A stretch of DNA of 37,460 bases from Actinobacteria bacterium UBA2184 (GTDB taxonomy: Bacteria > Actinomycetota > Coriobacteriia > Anaerosomatales > Anaerosomataceae): contig DCVQ01000035.1 in assembly GCA_002328745.1 (NCBI GenBank), forward strand, positions 63,340 to 100,799. The letters are read 5' to 3'. The notes below the pieces were generated by a model that made no database searches, was not told the origin of the DNA, and was given only the letters and a program-made list of their open reading frames with translations. Positions 16,421-24,066 of this stretch are shown here, one piece after another. The first letter of the stretch is position 1; each line of letters opens with the position of its first letter. The translations under genes and the position numbers were made by a program.

Positions 16421-16975
16421 TCACGCGAGCGTCACGCCTTCGAGATCGTCGATGCCGGAGACGATGGCGTTCTGGATGACCTCGCGTTGCTCCGCCGGAG
16501 ACAGCCCGTGTTCGAGCACCTGTTGCGTCGAGGCAGTGACGACGTCCACGAGCCTGTCGCGGATGCCCTGCAGCATGTCGGTCTCTTCCTTGCTGAGCGC
16601 ATCGCGCGCGTCCTGCACGATCTGCGCGGCCTGCGCGTCCGCCTCGGCGATGATCGCAGCCTTCTGCTGCCGCGCCTGCTTGCGTGCGTCTCGAAGGGCG
16701 GCAGCGGCTTCGGTGTCAGCGGCCGAGGCGATCTCTGCGACACGTCTGGCTGCGGCCTCCCTGGAGGCGAGGCCCGCATCGGCCTCGGCAAGCTGCGCGG
16801 TCACGCGCTCGCGCCGTTCGGCAAGCATGTTCGTGACCATGCCCTTTCGCTTACCAACGCCGAACGCGACGGCTTTGATGATGAAAAGGAGGATGCCGAA
16901 CTGCACGAGCTCGATCACGAACGTGACCGGTTCGGAGACGATCTCGTGCGCGACCTCCTCGAGGAGTTCCACCAT
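16421..16975 (-). CDS. ATP synthase b-type subunit (second copy, b')
   Basis: Peripheral-stalk subunit of 184 residues. A membrane segment at about 17-40 (VTFVIELVQFGILLFIIKAV) is followed by a long Ala/Glu/Arg coiled coil. Its C-terminal helix (LSPAEQREVIQNAIVSGIDDLEG) resembles the delta-contacting end of b subunits. ATG at 16975 is chosen because GAGGTG lies about seven bases upstream; the frame upstream overlaps the other b gene out of phase. With the next gene it forms a b/b' pair, as in photosynthetic bacteria and several deep lineages. The 69 bases between this stop and the alpha start hold nothing recognisable beyond a ribosome site. Confidence 0.87.
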   Translation of the reverse strand: MVELLEEVAHEIVSEPVTFVIELVQFGILLFIIKAVAFGVGKRKGMVTNMLAERRERVTAQLAEADAGLASREAAARRVAEIASAADTEAAAALRDARKQARQQKAAIIAEADAQAAQIVQDARDALSKEETDMLQGIRDRLVDVVTASTQQVLEHGLSPAEQREVIQNAIVSGIDDLEGVTLA

Positions 16976-17018
16976 CTCGTTCACCTCGGTTCGCTTCGCA
17001 TCCCGGCGCTGGTGCGCC

Positions 17019-17513
17019 TCAGTGGATGTTCTTGGCGATCGCGGTGTCCACGATCGCCTCGACGGTCTTGTCCTCGATGGGCACCAGCAGCTTCGAGCAG
17101 GCAAGTCCCACGCAGTCGAGGGCCTGGGCCCGGAGCGCGGCTACCTCGTGCTCCCGGGCGGCGGTGATCTTCGCACGGCCCGCTTCGAGGATGCGGACGG
17201 CTTCGGCTTCGGCCGCCGCCGCTCGCTCCTCGCGCGCGCGCTCGGCCTTCTCGCGCGCCGCCTGAACGAGGCGGTCGCCCTCGAGGTGCGCGAGCTTCAG
17301 CCGCTCGGCAGCCTCGGCCTCCGCGGCGCAGACCAGCTGCTCGGCCTCCTCGGCGGCGCGGCGCCCCGCATCGATGCGCTCCTGGCGGTCCTCCATCGCG
17401 TTCACGATCGGCAGGAAGACGCTCGTGCGCATCACGCGGTAGGTCGCGGCGAAGATGAGCACTGTGGCGCCGATGGTGACCGGCTCGATCTGGGTGAGCG
17501 GGTTGAGGTTCAT
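17019..17513 (-). CDS. atpF: ATP synthase b subunit
   Basis: Peripheral-stalk subunit, 164 residues. The membrane anchor spans about 11-36 (PVTIGATVLIFAATYRVMRTS), then comes VFLPIVNAMEDRQERIDAGR, the family's usual transition into an Ala/Glu-rich coiled coil (RAAEEAEQLV ...). A GTG at 17522 is in frame, but ATG at 17513 is favoured because AGGAGG sits eight bases before it. It follows atpE by 28 bases. Whether this or the downstream copy is orthologous to canonical b is not decidable by eye. Confidence 0.88.
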   Translation of the reverse strand: MNLNPLTQIEPVTIGATVLIFAATYRVMRTSVFLPIVNAMEDRQERIDAGRRAAEEAEQLVCAAEAEAAERLKLAHLEGDRLVQAAREKAERAREERAAAAEAEAVRILEAGRAKITAAREHEVAALRAQALDCVGLACSKLLVPIEDKTVEAIVDTAIAKNIH

Positions 17514-17541
17514 CGCCTCCACCTCCTCGTGGCAGCCGCCG

Positions 17542-17778
17542 TCACGCGGCGCCCACGTTGCCAGCGAGCATGAGCGCCACGACGAGGCAGTAGATGCAAA
17601 GCGCCTCGATGAGGGCCATGCCGATGAGCATCGCGGTGAACAACTGCGGGGCGATCTCCGGCTGCCGGGTCATGCCCTCGATGGCGGACACCGATATCCG
17701 CCGCATCGAGAGCGCGGCCACCGTCGCGCCCAGTCCGATGGGTATCGTGGTCACCAGTGCCAGCAAGACGACTTCCAT
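17542..17778 (-). CDS. atpE: ATP synthase c subunit (proteolipid)
   Basis: Ring-forming Fo subunit, 78 residues, two membrane helices around the polar loop TRQPE (37-41). The ion-binding carboxylate is Glu58 (LIGMALIEAL). The residues after it are Ala-Leu rather than the Ser-Thr of sodium-binding rings, and the helix-1 glutamine used for sodium is not found, so proton coupling is inferred. Helix 1 (IPIGLGATVAALSMRRISVS) has lost most of the GxGxGxG packing motif and carries Arg26-Arg27 near its loop end, which is unusual. GGAGGAGAG precedes ATG 17778. Confidence 0.93.
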   Translation of the reverse strand: MEVVLLALVTTIPIGLGATVAALSMRRISVSAIEGMTRQPEIAPQLFTAMLIGMALIEALCIYCLVVALMLAGNVGAA

Positions 17779-17824
17779 AGCTCTCTCCTCCTCGAGCCGG
17801 TAGAACCTGCCGAACGGTCATCGT

Positions 17825-18577
17825 TCACGCCACAGCGGGATCTCCCTCGACGACGGGCGGTGTCTGTTCGGGCACGCCGGCCGGCACGCCGGTCCGGGCG
17901 TCGGCCTTGGCGCGCGCTTCGGCGTGCTCCTCGTGTTTGTGCACGACGTTCGCGATGAAGCTGGCGGTCAGCAGCGTGAACACGAGCGCCTGCACGAACG
18001 CCGGGATGAGCCCGAGCACGTGCAGGATGAGCGGGATGCCGACGGCGACCGAGCTCGTCACCAGCACGAGCGTCATGTGCTCGCCGCCGATATTGCCGAA
18101 AAGCCGCAACGACAGCGACATCACGTCGGTGATCTCGGAGATCCACTGCAGGGGGTTCGGCCAGAAGAGGTGCTTGACCGCACCCCCGAGGCCGTTGAAG
18201 ACGCCGCTCAGGACGAGCGTGCCGCCAACCGCGCACAGCGCCAGCCCGAGCGGCACGCTGAAGTACGACGTCGGCGGGTTGTTCAGCACGGGTATCGGGA
18301 TCATGCCCATGAGATTGCAGATGAGGATGAACAGGAAGCAGGTGGCGAGGAATGGCGCCACCTTCAGCACCACATCGCGGTCGCCCATGTCGCGCGCCTT
18401 GCCCACGAAGAAGTTCATGATGAACTCGGCCACGTTCTGGCGCGAGTCCGGCACGTCCGACGTGAGCGCGTGCTTCCGCACGAGGAAGCGCCCACCGGCG
18501 ACGAGCACGACCGCGACGATCGCGAGGTTGCCGATCACGATGTACGGCATCAGCTCCTCGAGCACGGACTCTTCCAC
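17825..18577 (-). CDS. atpB: ATP synthase a subunit
   Basis: Stator channel subunit of Fo, about 250 residues. The essential arginine lies in MSLSLRLFGNIGGEH; other landmarks are NVAEFIMNFF, FLFILICNLMGMIP and a closing VQALVFTLLTASFIANVVH. About 40 residues after the last helix (HKHEEHAEARAKADARTG and on) form a charged, Pro-rich tail longer than usual. GTG at 18577 is chosen because AGGGGG lies eight bases before it; an in-frame GTG at 18586 directly abuts the same tract and is less likely. It begins 22 bases after atpI. Confidence 0.94.
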   Translation of the reverse strand: MEESVLEELMPYIVIGNLAIVAVVLVAGGRFLVRKHALTSDVPDSRQNVAEFIMNFFVGKARDMGDRDVVLKVAPFLATCFLFILICNLMGMIPIPVLNNPPTSYFSVPLGLALCAVGGTLVLSGVFNGLGGAVKHLFWPNPLQWISEITDVMSLSLRLFGNIGGEHMTLVLVTSSVAVGIPLILHVLGLIPAFVQALVFTLLTASFIANVVHKHEEHAEARAKADARTGVPAGVPEQTPPVVEGDPAVA

Positions 18578-18599
18578 GCTGCTCACCCCCTCTCTCCGG

Positions 18600-19019
18600 T
18601 CACGCCTGGCGCTGCTGCTGGAACGTGCGCAGGGCCGCGACCGGTCCGCCGACAAGCAGGACGGTGGTGTCGACCACGAGCACGCCGGCCACCATCCCCC
18701 AGAAGGACAACAGGTTCGGGAACATCACGGCCGCGACGAGGAGGAGCGACTTCACCGCAAGCCGCGCGCCGATGAGCACGGCGAGCGTGCCGTACGTGGG
18801 CCCCGGGGAGGATCCGCTCTCGAGACTGTGCCGACTGCGTCCTTCGATTGCCTCGAGCATCCAGATGTCGATGGCGGCAGCGATACCGCAGGTGAGCGCG
18901 AAACCGATGTCGCGAGTCAGTGCACCTCCGAAGAGCGCCGTCGCGAGCGCGACCCATCGCGACCAGCTCACGAGCTCCCGGAGGAACTCGAGCGAGTACC
19001 TGTGATCGGCGCGGGTCAC
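18600..19019 (-). CDS. atpI: AtpI-like ATP synthase operon membrane protein
   Basis: Small integral membrane protein (139 residues) with about four hydrophobic segments, in the position normally held by AtpI, a factor implicated in c-ring assembly or stability. Sequence conservation in this family is low, so the call relies on position, size and topology. An internal loop (EGRSRHSLESGSSPGPTYG) separates the two halves. GTG at 19019 has GAGGGAGG eight bases upstream, overlapping the atpZ stop region. Confidence 0.72.
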   Translation of the reverse strand: MTRADHRYSLEFLRELVSWSRWVALATALFGGALTRDIGFALTCGIAAAIDIWMLEAIEGRSRHSLESGSSPGPTYGTLAVLIGARLAVKSLLLVAAVMFPNLLSFWGMVAGVLVVDTTVLLVGGPVAALRTFQQQRQA

Positions 19020-19032
19020 GCCGGCGCCTCCC

Positions 19033-19275
19033 TCACCAGTCGCGTCGAAGACGCAGCATGTCTCGCACGGAGAGTGCGAGTGCGAGAAGGAGGCAGGCTC
19101 CGGTCACGTAGGGGAAGGAGTGCCACCACCGGTCGAGCCCGTATCCGATGAGTCCCCCGGCCACGAGGTAGCTCGGGATGAGCGACCAGGTGGCGATGAC
19201 CCTCAGGAACTCGCGCGGGATCAACTCGGTGCCCCTGGTGTGAGCCGGGCGCGCAGAATCTCCCTTTGTGTCCAC
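19033..19275 (-). CDS. AtpZ/AtpQ-like small membrane protein
   Basis: An 80-residue protein with two membrane helices: SYLVAGGLIGYGLDRWW, then a short outside turn, then a second helix ending SVRDMLRLRRDW. The GxxIGxxLD motif in helix 1 is the hallmark of the AtpZ (F0F1-ATPase subunit, putative Ca2+/Mg2+ transporter) family, usually found first in such operons. The start is GTG at 19275 with a modest GAAGG site. It is the first gene of the ATP synthase operon, downstream of the promoter/operator region at 19331-19366. Confidence 0.78.
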   Translation of the reverse strand: MDTKGDSARPAHTRGTELIPREFLRVIATWSLIPSYLVAGGLIGYGLDRWWHSFPYVTGACLLLALALSVRDMLRLRRDW

Positions 19276-19330
19276 GGTGCGCCTTCTTCGCGGTCACATT
19301 GTAGGGATCTCTTGCTGGAATGGTTCCTAC

Positions 19331-19359
19331 ATTCTGTCTATACCCTGCTTGTGATTCAA
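19331..19359 (-). promoter_or_regulatory. Candidate promoter of the ATP synthase operon
   Basis: Reading the minus strand, TTGAAT (19359-19354) and CAGAAT (19336-19331) are 17 bases apart, each matching four of six consensus positions. Transcription would start near 19324, leaving a leader of about 50 bases before atpZ. The palindrome at 19349-19366 covers the -35. An alternative -10, TACAAT, lies at 19303-19298 without a good -35. Confidence 0.4.
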
Positions 19360-19366
19360 ATCACAA
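19349..19366. promoter_or_regulatory. CRP/FNR-superfamily-type palindrome
   Basis: TTGTGATTCAAATCACAA is a perfect 18-base inverted repeat containing TGTGA-N6-TCACA, the classical CRP-type recognition pattern. It lies between the divergent ATP synthase operon and purA, 73 bases before atpZ and about 200 bases before purA. Its overlap with the candidate -35 of the ATP synthase promoter would suit repression, or activation if the real start lies elsewhere. Which CRP/FNR-family protein binds is unknown. Confidence 0.65.
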
Positions 19367-19463
19367 TAATGAAGAAGCCTGACGGGCGTGGCAGGGGAAG
19401 ATGGCCGAAGCGCCGTTCGACTAGCGCTCGGCGCGCGCTTGCTGGCATACTACGCGTGCGGCC

Positions 19464-19500
19464 GCCTCGGCGGACGCACGAGCGCTCGTCTCGCCGAGGC
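19464..19500 (+). promoter_or_regulatory. Stable hairpin in the purA leader region
   Basis: GCCTCGGCG at 19464-19472 is perfectly complementary to CGCCGAGGC at 19492-19500. The enclosed 19 bases contain a second palindrome, ACGAGCGCTCGT (19478-19489), so the whole can fold as one long stem. No U-tract follows, so it is not a standard intrinsic terminator. The rest of the 289 bases between atpZ and purA, apart from the promoter/operator region, shows no gene. Confidence 0.4.
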
Positions 19501-19564
19501 GGGGCGCGCGGCCCGGGAGCGGCTAGGGTGTCCGCGGGGCCGTCACATCGCGGGGAGTCATCAC

Positions 19565-20854
19565 ATGGCCGGCATCGTGCTCGTCGGCGCCCAGTGGGGC
19601 GACGAAGGCAAGGGCAAGATCACCGACCTCATAGCGGACGAGTTCGACTACGTCGTCCGCTTTCAGGGCGGGAACAACGCGGGGCACACCGTCATCCACG
19701 CGGGTCGCACGCTTAAGCTCCATCTCATACCGAGCGGCATCATGTACCCGCACATCACGCCGGTGATCGGCAACGGGTGCGTCATCGACCCGAAAGTGCT
19801 GCTCGAGGAGATGGACCGCCTCGAAGCCGACGGCCTCTCCACGCACCGGCTGCTGATCAGCTGCAACGCGCACCTCATCATGCCGTACCACCGCGACCTC
19901 GACGGTGCGAGCGAGCACCGGCTCGGCAATCTCGAGATCGGCACCACGCGGCGCGGTATCGGGCCTGCGTACATGGACAAGGCCTCGCGCATGGGCATCC
20001 GCGTGCAGGACCTCACCGACGAGCACATCTTCCGCAAGAAGCTCGAGGCGGCGCTCGTGGAGAAGAACGACATCCTCGAGAAGATCTACGGCATGCCCGC
20101 GTACACGGTGGAACAGATCGCCGACGAGTACCTCGCCTATGCCGAGCGCATCAAGCCGCACATCGCGGAGACGAGCGCCATCATCAACCGCGCTCTCGAT
20201 GCGGGCCAGTGGGTGCTGTTCGAGGGCGCGCAGGGGACGTTGCTCGACCTCGACCACGGCACGTACCCCTTCGTGACGTCGAGTTCGCCGACGGCGGGTG
20301 GCGCGTGCACGGGCACTGGCGTGGGACCGCGGCGCATCGACCGGGTGCTCGGCATCGCCAAGGCGTACATCACGCGTGTCGGCTCGGGGCCGTTCCCGAC
20401 CGAGCTCACCGAGGAGGTCGGCCGACACCTCATCGAGGTCGGTCACGAGTACGGCACCACCACCGGCCGCGAGCGTCGTCCGGGATGGTTTGACGGGCTC
20501 ATCGCGCGATATGCGGTGCAGGTGAACGGTCTCACCGACCTCATCATCACGAAACTGGACGTGCTGTCGCAGCTCGACACGATCAAGGTCTGTGTCGCCT
20601 ACGAGCACGAAGGCAGGCGCTACAACGAGCTGCCGTGTCACCAGACGCCGCTCCACCACGCGAAGCCGATCTACGAGGAGCTTCCCGGGTGGAAGACCGA
20701 CATCACGCACTGCCGCACCTTCGAAGAGCTGCCGAAGGCCGCGCAGGAGTACATCGTGTTCCTCGAAGACCTGGCCGAGGTGCCCGTGGCGATGATCGCC
20801 GTAGGTCCGAGCCGCGAGCAGACGATCATGCGGCGGTGGGAGGGCCGGGTCTAG
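19565..20854 (+). CDS. purA: Adenylosuccinate synthetase
   Basis: Catalyses GTP-dependent ligation of IMP and aspartate to adenylosuccinate, the first committed step to AMP. The 429-residue length is normal. The P-loop GAQWGDEGKGKITD stands at the N-terminus, with catalytic Asp and the switch region NNAGHTV, then IGTTRRGIGPAY, LFEGAQGTLLDLDHGTYPFVTSS and GVGPRRID. ATG at 19565 is chosen, with GGGAG seven bases upstream; the frame is open further upstream, but that part is Arg/Ala-rich and lacks family similarity. First gene of a purine-related cluster with purD and purE. Confidence 0.97.
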   Translation: MAGIVLVGAQWGDEGKGKITDLIADEFDYVVRFQGGNNAGHTVIHAGRTLKLHLIPSGIMYPHITPVIGNGCVIDPKVLLEEMDRLEADGLSTHRLLISCNAHLIMPYHRDLDGASEHRLGNLEIGTTRRGIGPAYMDKASRMGIRVQDLTDEHIFRKKLEAALVEKNDILEKIYGMPAYTVEQIADEYLAYAERIKPHIAETSAIINRALDAGQWVLFEGAQGTLLDLDHGTYPFVTSSSPTAGGACTGTGVGPRRIDRVLGIAKAYITRVGSGPFPTELTEEVGRHLIEVGHEYGTTTGRERRPGWFDGLIARYAVQVNGLTDLIITKLDVLSQLDTIKVCVAYEHEGRRYNELPCHQTPLHHAKPIYEELPGWKTDITHCRTFEELPKAAQEYIVFLEDLAEVPVAMIAVGPSREQTIMRRWEGRV

Positions 20855-20887
20855 GTCTCCGGCACGGTCGGGCCAGGCCTCATCGGC

Positions 20888-20893
20888 TACAAT
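20888..20893 (+). promoter_or_regulatory. Possible -10 element before purD
   Basis: TACAAT (five of six matches to TATAAT) lies 41 bases before the purD start. No convincing -35 is found 16-18 bases upstream, so purD may have its own weak promoter or may simply be read through from purA, 80 bases upstream. Confidence 0.3.
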
Positions 20894-20934
20894 CGTCGCA
20901 CCACCCGACACAACCGATAAGGAGGCGCGCACCC

Positions 20935-22215
20935 ATGCGGATACTCGTACTCGGCGGCGGCGGCCGCGAGCATGCCATCGTGACCGCGCTCGCCCGCTCG
21001 GCACACGCGCCCGAGATCTTCTGCTCGCCCGGCAACGGCGGCACGGCCGCTCTCGCCACCAACGTCGCGATCTCCGGCGACGACCCGGCGTTCATCGCCG
21101 ACTGGGCCGAACGCAACTCGATCGATCTCGTCGTCGTCGGCCCCGAGGGGCCGCTGGTCGTCGGCGTGGTGAACCTGCTCGAGGCCGCCGGCATCCCGGC
21201 GTTCGGGCCCCTCGCCGCGGGCGCCCATCTCGAGGGCTCGAAGGCGTATGCCAAGGACTTCATGGAGCGCAATGCGATCCCCACCGGCCGCTATCTTGCG
21301 GTCGACTCGAACGAGGAGGCCGTCGGCTTCCTGGGCGACCTCGGCGTTCCCGCGGTCGTGAAGGCCGACGGCCTTGCCGCGGGCAAGGGCGTGACGGTCG
21401 CGATGACGCTGCCCGACGCGCTCGGCGCCGTCCGCGAGTCGCTGGACGGGATGTTCGGCCCGGCGGGCGCGCTGGTGGTGATCGAGGAGTTCCTCGAGGG
21501 CCCCGAGTGCTCGCTGCTCACGTTCACCGATGGCGAGACCGTTCGTCCCATGCTCACGGCCCAGGACCACAAGCGCGCACTCGACGGCGATGCGGGCCCC
21601 AACACCGGCGGCATGGGAGTGTACGCCCCGGTGCCGGCCGTGACTCCGGCCGAACGCGACGCGATGGTGGGCATCCTCGAGCAGACCGTCGCCGGCCTGC
21701 GCTCGGAAGGGATCGTCTACAAGGGCGTCCTCTACGGCGGGTTCATCCTCACAGCCGACGGCCCGAAGGTGCTCGAATACAACGCTCGCTTCGGCGATCC
21801 CGAGACGCAGGTGCTGCTCCCGCTGCTCGAAACGGACCTGCTCGACGCGATGCTCGCGGTGGTCGAGGGGCGTCTGGCCGAGGTCGACCTCACCTGGCGG
21901 GACGCCTCCGCAGTCTCCGTCGTGCTCGCCTCCGGCGGCTACCCGGGCACGTATGAGACCGGGAAGGTCATCACCGGCATCGAGGACGCCGAGCGGGTCG
22001 AGGGAGTGACGGTCTACCACGCCGGGACGACTCGCGACCCGGACGGGACCGTCCGCACCGCCGGTGGCCGTGTGCTCGACGTGACCGCGGTGGCGCCGAC
22101 GTTCGCCGAGGCGCGCTCGCGCGCGTACGAGGCGGTCTCGCGCATCTCCTTCGAGGGCATGCACTTCCGGACCGATATCGGCGCCAGGGCGCTCGCTGCG
22201 GGAGAGGGCGTGTAG
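20935..22215 (+). CDS. purD: Phosphoribosylamine--glycine ligase (GARS)
   Basis: ATP-grasp enzyme making glycinamide ribonucleotide, step two of purine synthesis; 426 residues, normal length. It begins MRILVLGGGGREHAIVTAL, the diagnostic GARS N-terminus. It contains KADGLAAGKGV, EEFLEGPECSLLTF, the QDHKRALDGDAGPNTGGMG motif, EYNARFGDPETQV, and the C-terminal GYPGTYETGK. AAGGAGG at 20919-20925 supports ATG 20935. It is followed four bases later by the radical SAM gene. Confidence 0.97.
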   Translation: MRILVLGGGGREHAIVTALARSAHAPEIFCSPGNGGTAALATNVAISGDDPAFIADWAERNSIDLVVVGPEGPLVVGVVNLLEAAGIPAFGPLAAGAHLEGSKAYAKDFMERNAIPTGRYLAVDSNEEAVGFLGDLGVPAVVKADGLAAGKGVTVAMTLPDALGAVRESLDGMFGPAGALVVIEEFLEGPECSLLTFTDGETVRPMLTAQDHKRALDGDAGPNTGGMGVYAPVPAVTPAERDAMVGILEQTVAGLRSEGIVYKGVLYGGFILTADGPKVLEYNARFGDPETQVLLPLLETDLLDAMLAVVEGRLAEVDLTWRDASAVSVVLASGGYPGTYETGKVITGIEDAERVEGVTVYHAGTTRDPDGTVRTAGGRVLDVTAVAPTFAEARSRAYEAVSRISFEGMHFRTDIGARALAAGEGV

Positions 22216-22219
22216 GGCG

Positions 22220-23545
22220 GTGCTCTCCGAACGCTTCCTGACGTTTGCAGTCGAGAGCGCGCAGAAGCGCTACTTTGCGGAGACTCCACGCGCGGTGGCG
22301 TCTCTCCCCGGTCCCGAGGGCGGCCGTCAGTACCTGCTCTACGCGCACGTCCCGTTCTGCGAGCGGCTGTGTCCGTACTGCAGCTTCAACCGCTTCCCGT
22401 TCTCGGAGGATCCCGCTCGCGCCTACTTCAAGAGCCTGCGCGAGCAGATGCGCATGGTCGCGGACCTCGGGTATTCCTTCGATTCGCTCTACATCGGCGG
22501 AGGCACCCCGACCATCCTCGTCGACGAGCTGTGCGAGACCATCGATCTGGCGCGCGAGCTGTTCGGCACGCTCGAGGTCTCCACCGAGACGAATCCGAAC
22601 CACCTCGTGCCCGAGGTGCTCGAGCCGCTCAAGGACCGCGTGCAGCGCATGAGCGTGGGCGTGCAGAGCTTCGACGATACCCTGCTCAAGGAGATGGACC
22701 GCTACGACAAGTACGGATCCGGAGCTGAGATCCTCGAGCGCATCCAGTCGATCGAGGGCTTCTTCCACTCGCTCAACGTGGACATGATCTTCAACTTCCC
22801 GAGCCAGACCGAGAAGATCCTGCGTCGCGATGTCGAGATGGTGAAGGCCAGCCGCTGCAACCAGACGACCTTCTACCCGCTCATGGCGTCACGCTCCGTC
22901 GCGACCTCGCTCAAGCGCACGGTCGGCATGGTCGACTACGGCCGCGAGTCGCGCTTCTACAAGATCATGTGCGACGCCCTGTCCGATACGTTCGAGCTCT
23001 CCACGGCGTGGACGTTCTCGCGCATCGGCGGCGGTATGATCGACGAGTACATCGTCGACTACGAGCAGTACGTCGGCATCGGCAGCGGAGCCTTCAGCTA
23101 CCTGCGCGGCGATCTCTATCTCACGACGTTCTCGCTGCGCGACTACGGGCGCGCGATCGCCGAGGGGCGCATGCCGGTGGCTGTCGGCAGCGGTGGCGGC
23201 AAGCTCAAGAACCAGATGCGCTACCGCTTCCTGATGGAACTGTTCGGTCTTCGGCTCGACAAGAAGAAGTTCGAGCGCGACTTCGGGATGAGCGTAGAGC
23301 GCGGCCTGTGGCAGGAGATGGCGCTCTTCAAGGCCCTCGGCGCGTTTGCCACCGATGATGAGGAGGAGCTCACGCTCACCGGGAAGGGCCGGTACCTCAC
23401 GGTGGTCATGCAGCGCTCCATGTTCGCCTATCTCAACAGCGTGCGTGACGCCGCGCGCAACGCGCTTGCGCCTGACGAGCGGCACCTGCTGTTCGGGGAC
23501 GGCACGCCGACGTGCGTCGTGCCGGCCGGCGACGTCGAAGGCTGA
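22220..23545 (+). CDS. HemN/HemW-like radical SAM protein (coproporphyrinogen III oxidase family)
   Basis: Predicted radical SAM enzyme of 441 residues. The cluster motif CERLCPYC gives Cys47, Cys51 and Cys54, preceded by YLLYAHVPFC as in HemN/HemW. YIGGGTPTIL, ETNPNHL and RMSVGVQSFDD follow, and the C-terminal half has a HemN_C-like helical region. GTG at 22220 follows the purD stop by four bases with only a weak AGGG site, suggesting coupling. The family covers anaerobic coproporphyrinogen oxidases, heme chaperones (HemW) and heme-opening enzymes (ChuW/HutW); I cannot tell which. Its place inside a purine cluster is unexplained. Confidence 0.85.
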   Translation: MLSERFLTFAVESAQKRYFAETPRAVASLPGPEGGRQYLLYAHVPFCERLCPYCSFNRFPFSEDPARAYFKSLREQMRMVADLGYSFDSLYIGGGTPTILVDELCETIDLARELFGTLEVSTETNPNHLVPEVLEPLKDRVQRMSVGVQSFDDTLLKEMDRYDKYGSGAEILERIQSIEGFFHSLNVDMIFNFPSQTEKILRRDVEMVKASRCNQTTFYPLMASRSVATSLKRTVGMVDYGRESRFYKIMCDALSDTFELSTAWTFSRIGGGMIDEYIVDYEQYVGIGSGAFSYLRGDLYLTTFSLRDYGRAIAEGRMPVAVGSGGGKLKNQMRYRFLMELFGLRLDKKKFERDFGMSVERGLWQEMALFKALGAFATDDEEELTLTGKGRYLTVVMQRSMFAYLNSVRDAARNALAPDERHLLFGDGTPTCVVPAGDVEG

Positions 23546-23598
23546 GGGCGCATGCTACCATCGTGGCGCGCCGGGAACGCGTGACCCGAGGAGGGGCT

Positions 23599-24066
23599 AT
23601 GGACGGGCAGACACCGCTGGTCGGCATCATCATGGGCAGCACGAGCGATATGCCCGTGATGGAGGAGTGCGCCAGCCAGCTTGAGGAGTTGGGCGTGCCC
23701 TACGAGCTCGTCGTCGCCTCGGCGCACCGCCAGCCCGCGAAGGTGCACGAATGGGCCGCCGGGGCCGCCGACCGCGGCATTCGCGTGATCGTGGCGGCGG
23801 CGGGCAAGGCCGCGCATCTCGGCGGCGTCGTGGCCGCGTACACGCCGCTTCCGGTCATCACCGTCCCGATGCGGACATCCGATCTCGGCGGGCTCGACTC
23901 GCTGCTCTCGATGGTGCAGATGCCGACCGGGGTGCCGGTCGCCTGCGTGGCCATCAATGGGGCGAAGAACGCCGCTATCCTGGCGGCCCAGGTGTTGGGA
24001 GCGGGCATGCCCGAGTACCGCGATCGCGTCGTGGCGTACAAGCGCGCATTGGCCGAGGCGGAGTGA
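23599..24066 (+). CDS. purE: N5-carboxyaminoimidazole ribonucleotide mutase/AIR carboxylase
   Basis: Small (155-residue) purine synthesis enzyme converting N5-CAIR (class I) or AIR plus CO2 (class II) into CAIR. The N-terminal motif is VGIIMGSTSDMPVMEE; the active-site loop reads ASAHRQP, where class I enzymes usually have SAHRTP. The middle (AAHLGGVVAAYTPLPVITVP ... LDSLLSMVQMPTGVPV) resembles class I, while VAINGAKNAAILAAQ replaces the usual GNAGAANAGLLA. No purK lies beside it, so the class should be checked. GAGGAGGGG precedes the ATG. The next gene overlaps the stop by one base. Confidence 0.93.
   Translation: MDGQTPLVGIIMGSTSDMPVMEECASQLEELGVPYELVVASAHRQPAKVHEWAAGAADRGIRVIVAAAGKAAHLGGVVAAYTPLPVITVPMRTSDLGGLDSLLSMVQMPTGVPVACVAINGAKNAAILAAQVLGAGMPEYRDRVVAYKRALAEAE

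Noticed and set aside
14456..17167. A 900-codon open frame on the + strand opposite the ATP synthase genes
   Set aside because: It is antisense to alpha, b' and b in a high-GC region. Its product is Arg/His/Asp/Leu-rich with no family motif; it is a composition artefact.
17542..17778. Sodium-coupled c ring
   Set aside because: Glu58 is followed by Ala-Leu, not Ser-Thr, and the helix-1 glutamine ligand is not found.
19405..19420. tRNA-like T-loop (GTTCGACT) between atpZ and purA
   Set aside because: No acceptor, D or anticodon stem can be formed around it, and there is no CCA-end arrangement.
19388..19564. N-terminal extension of PurA from an upstream GTG
   Set aside because: The canonical PurA N-terminus starts at 19565 with its own ribosome site. 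The upstream codons overlap a hairpin and encode Arg/Ala-rich sequence.
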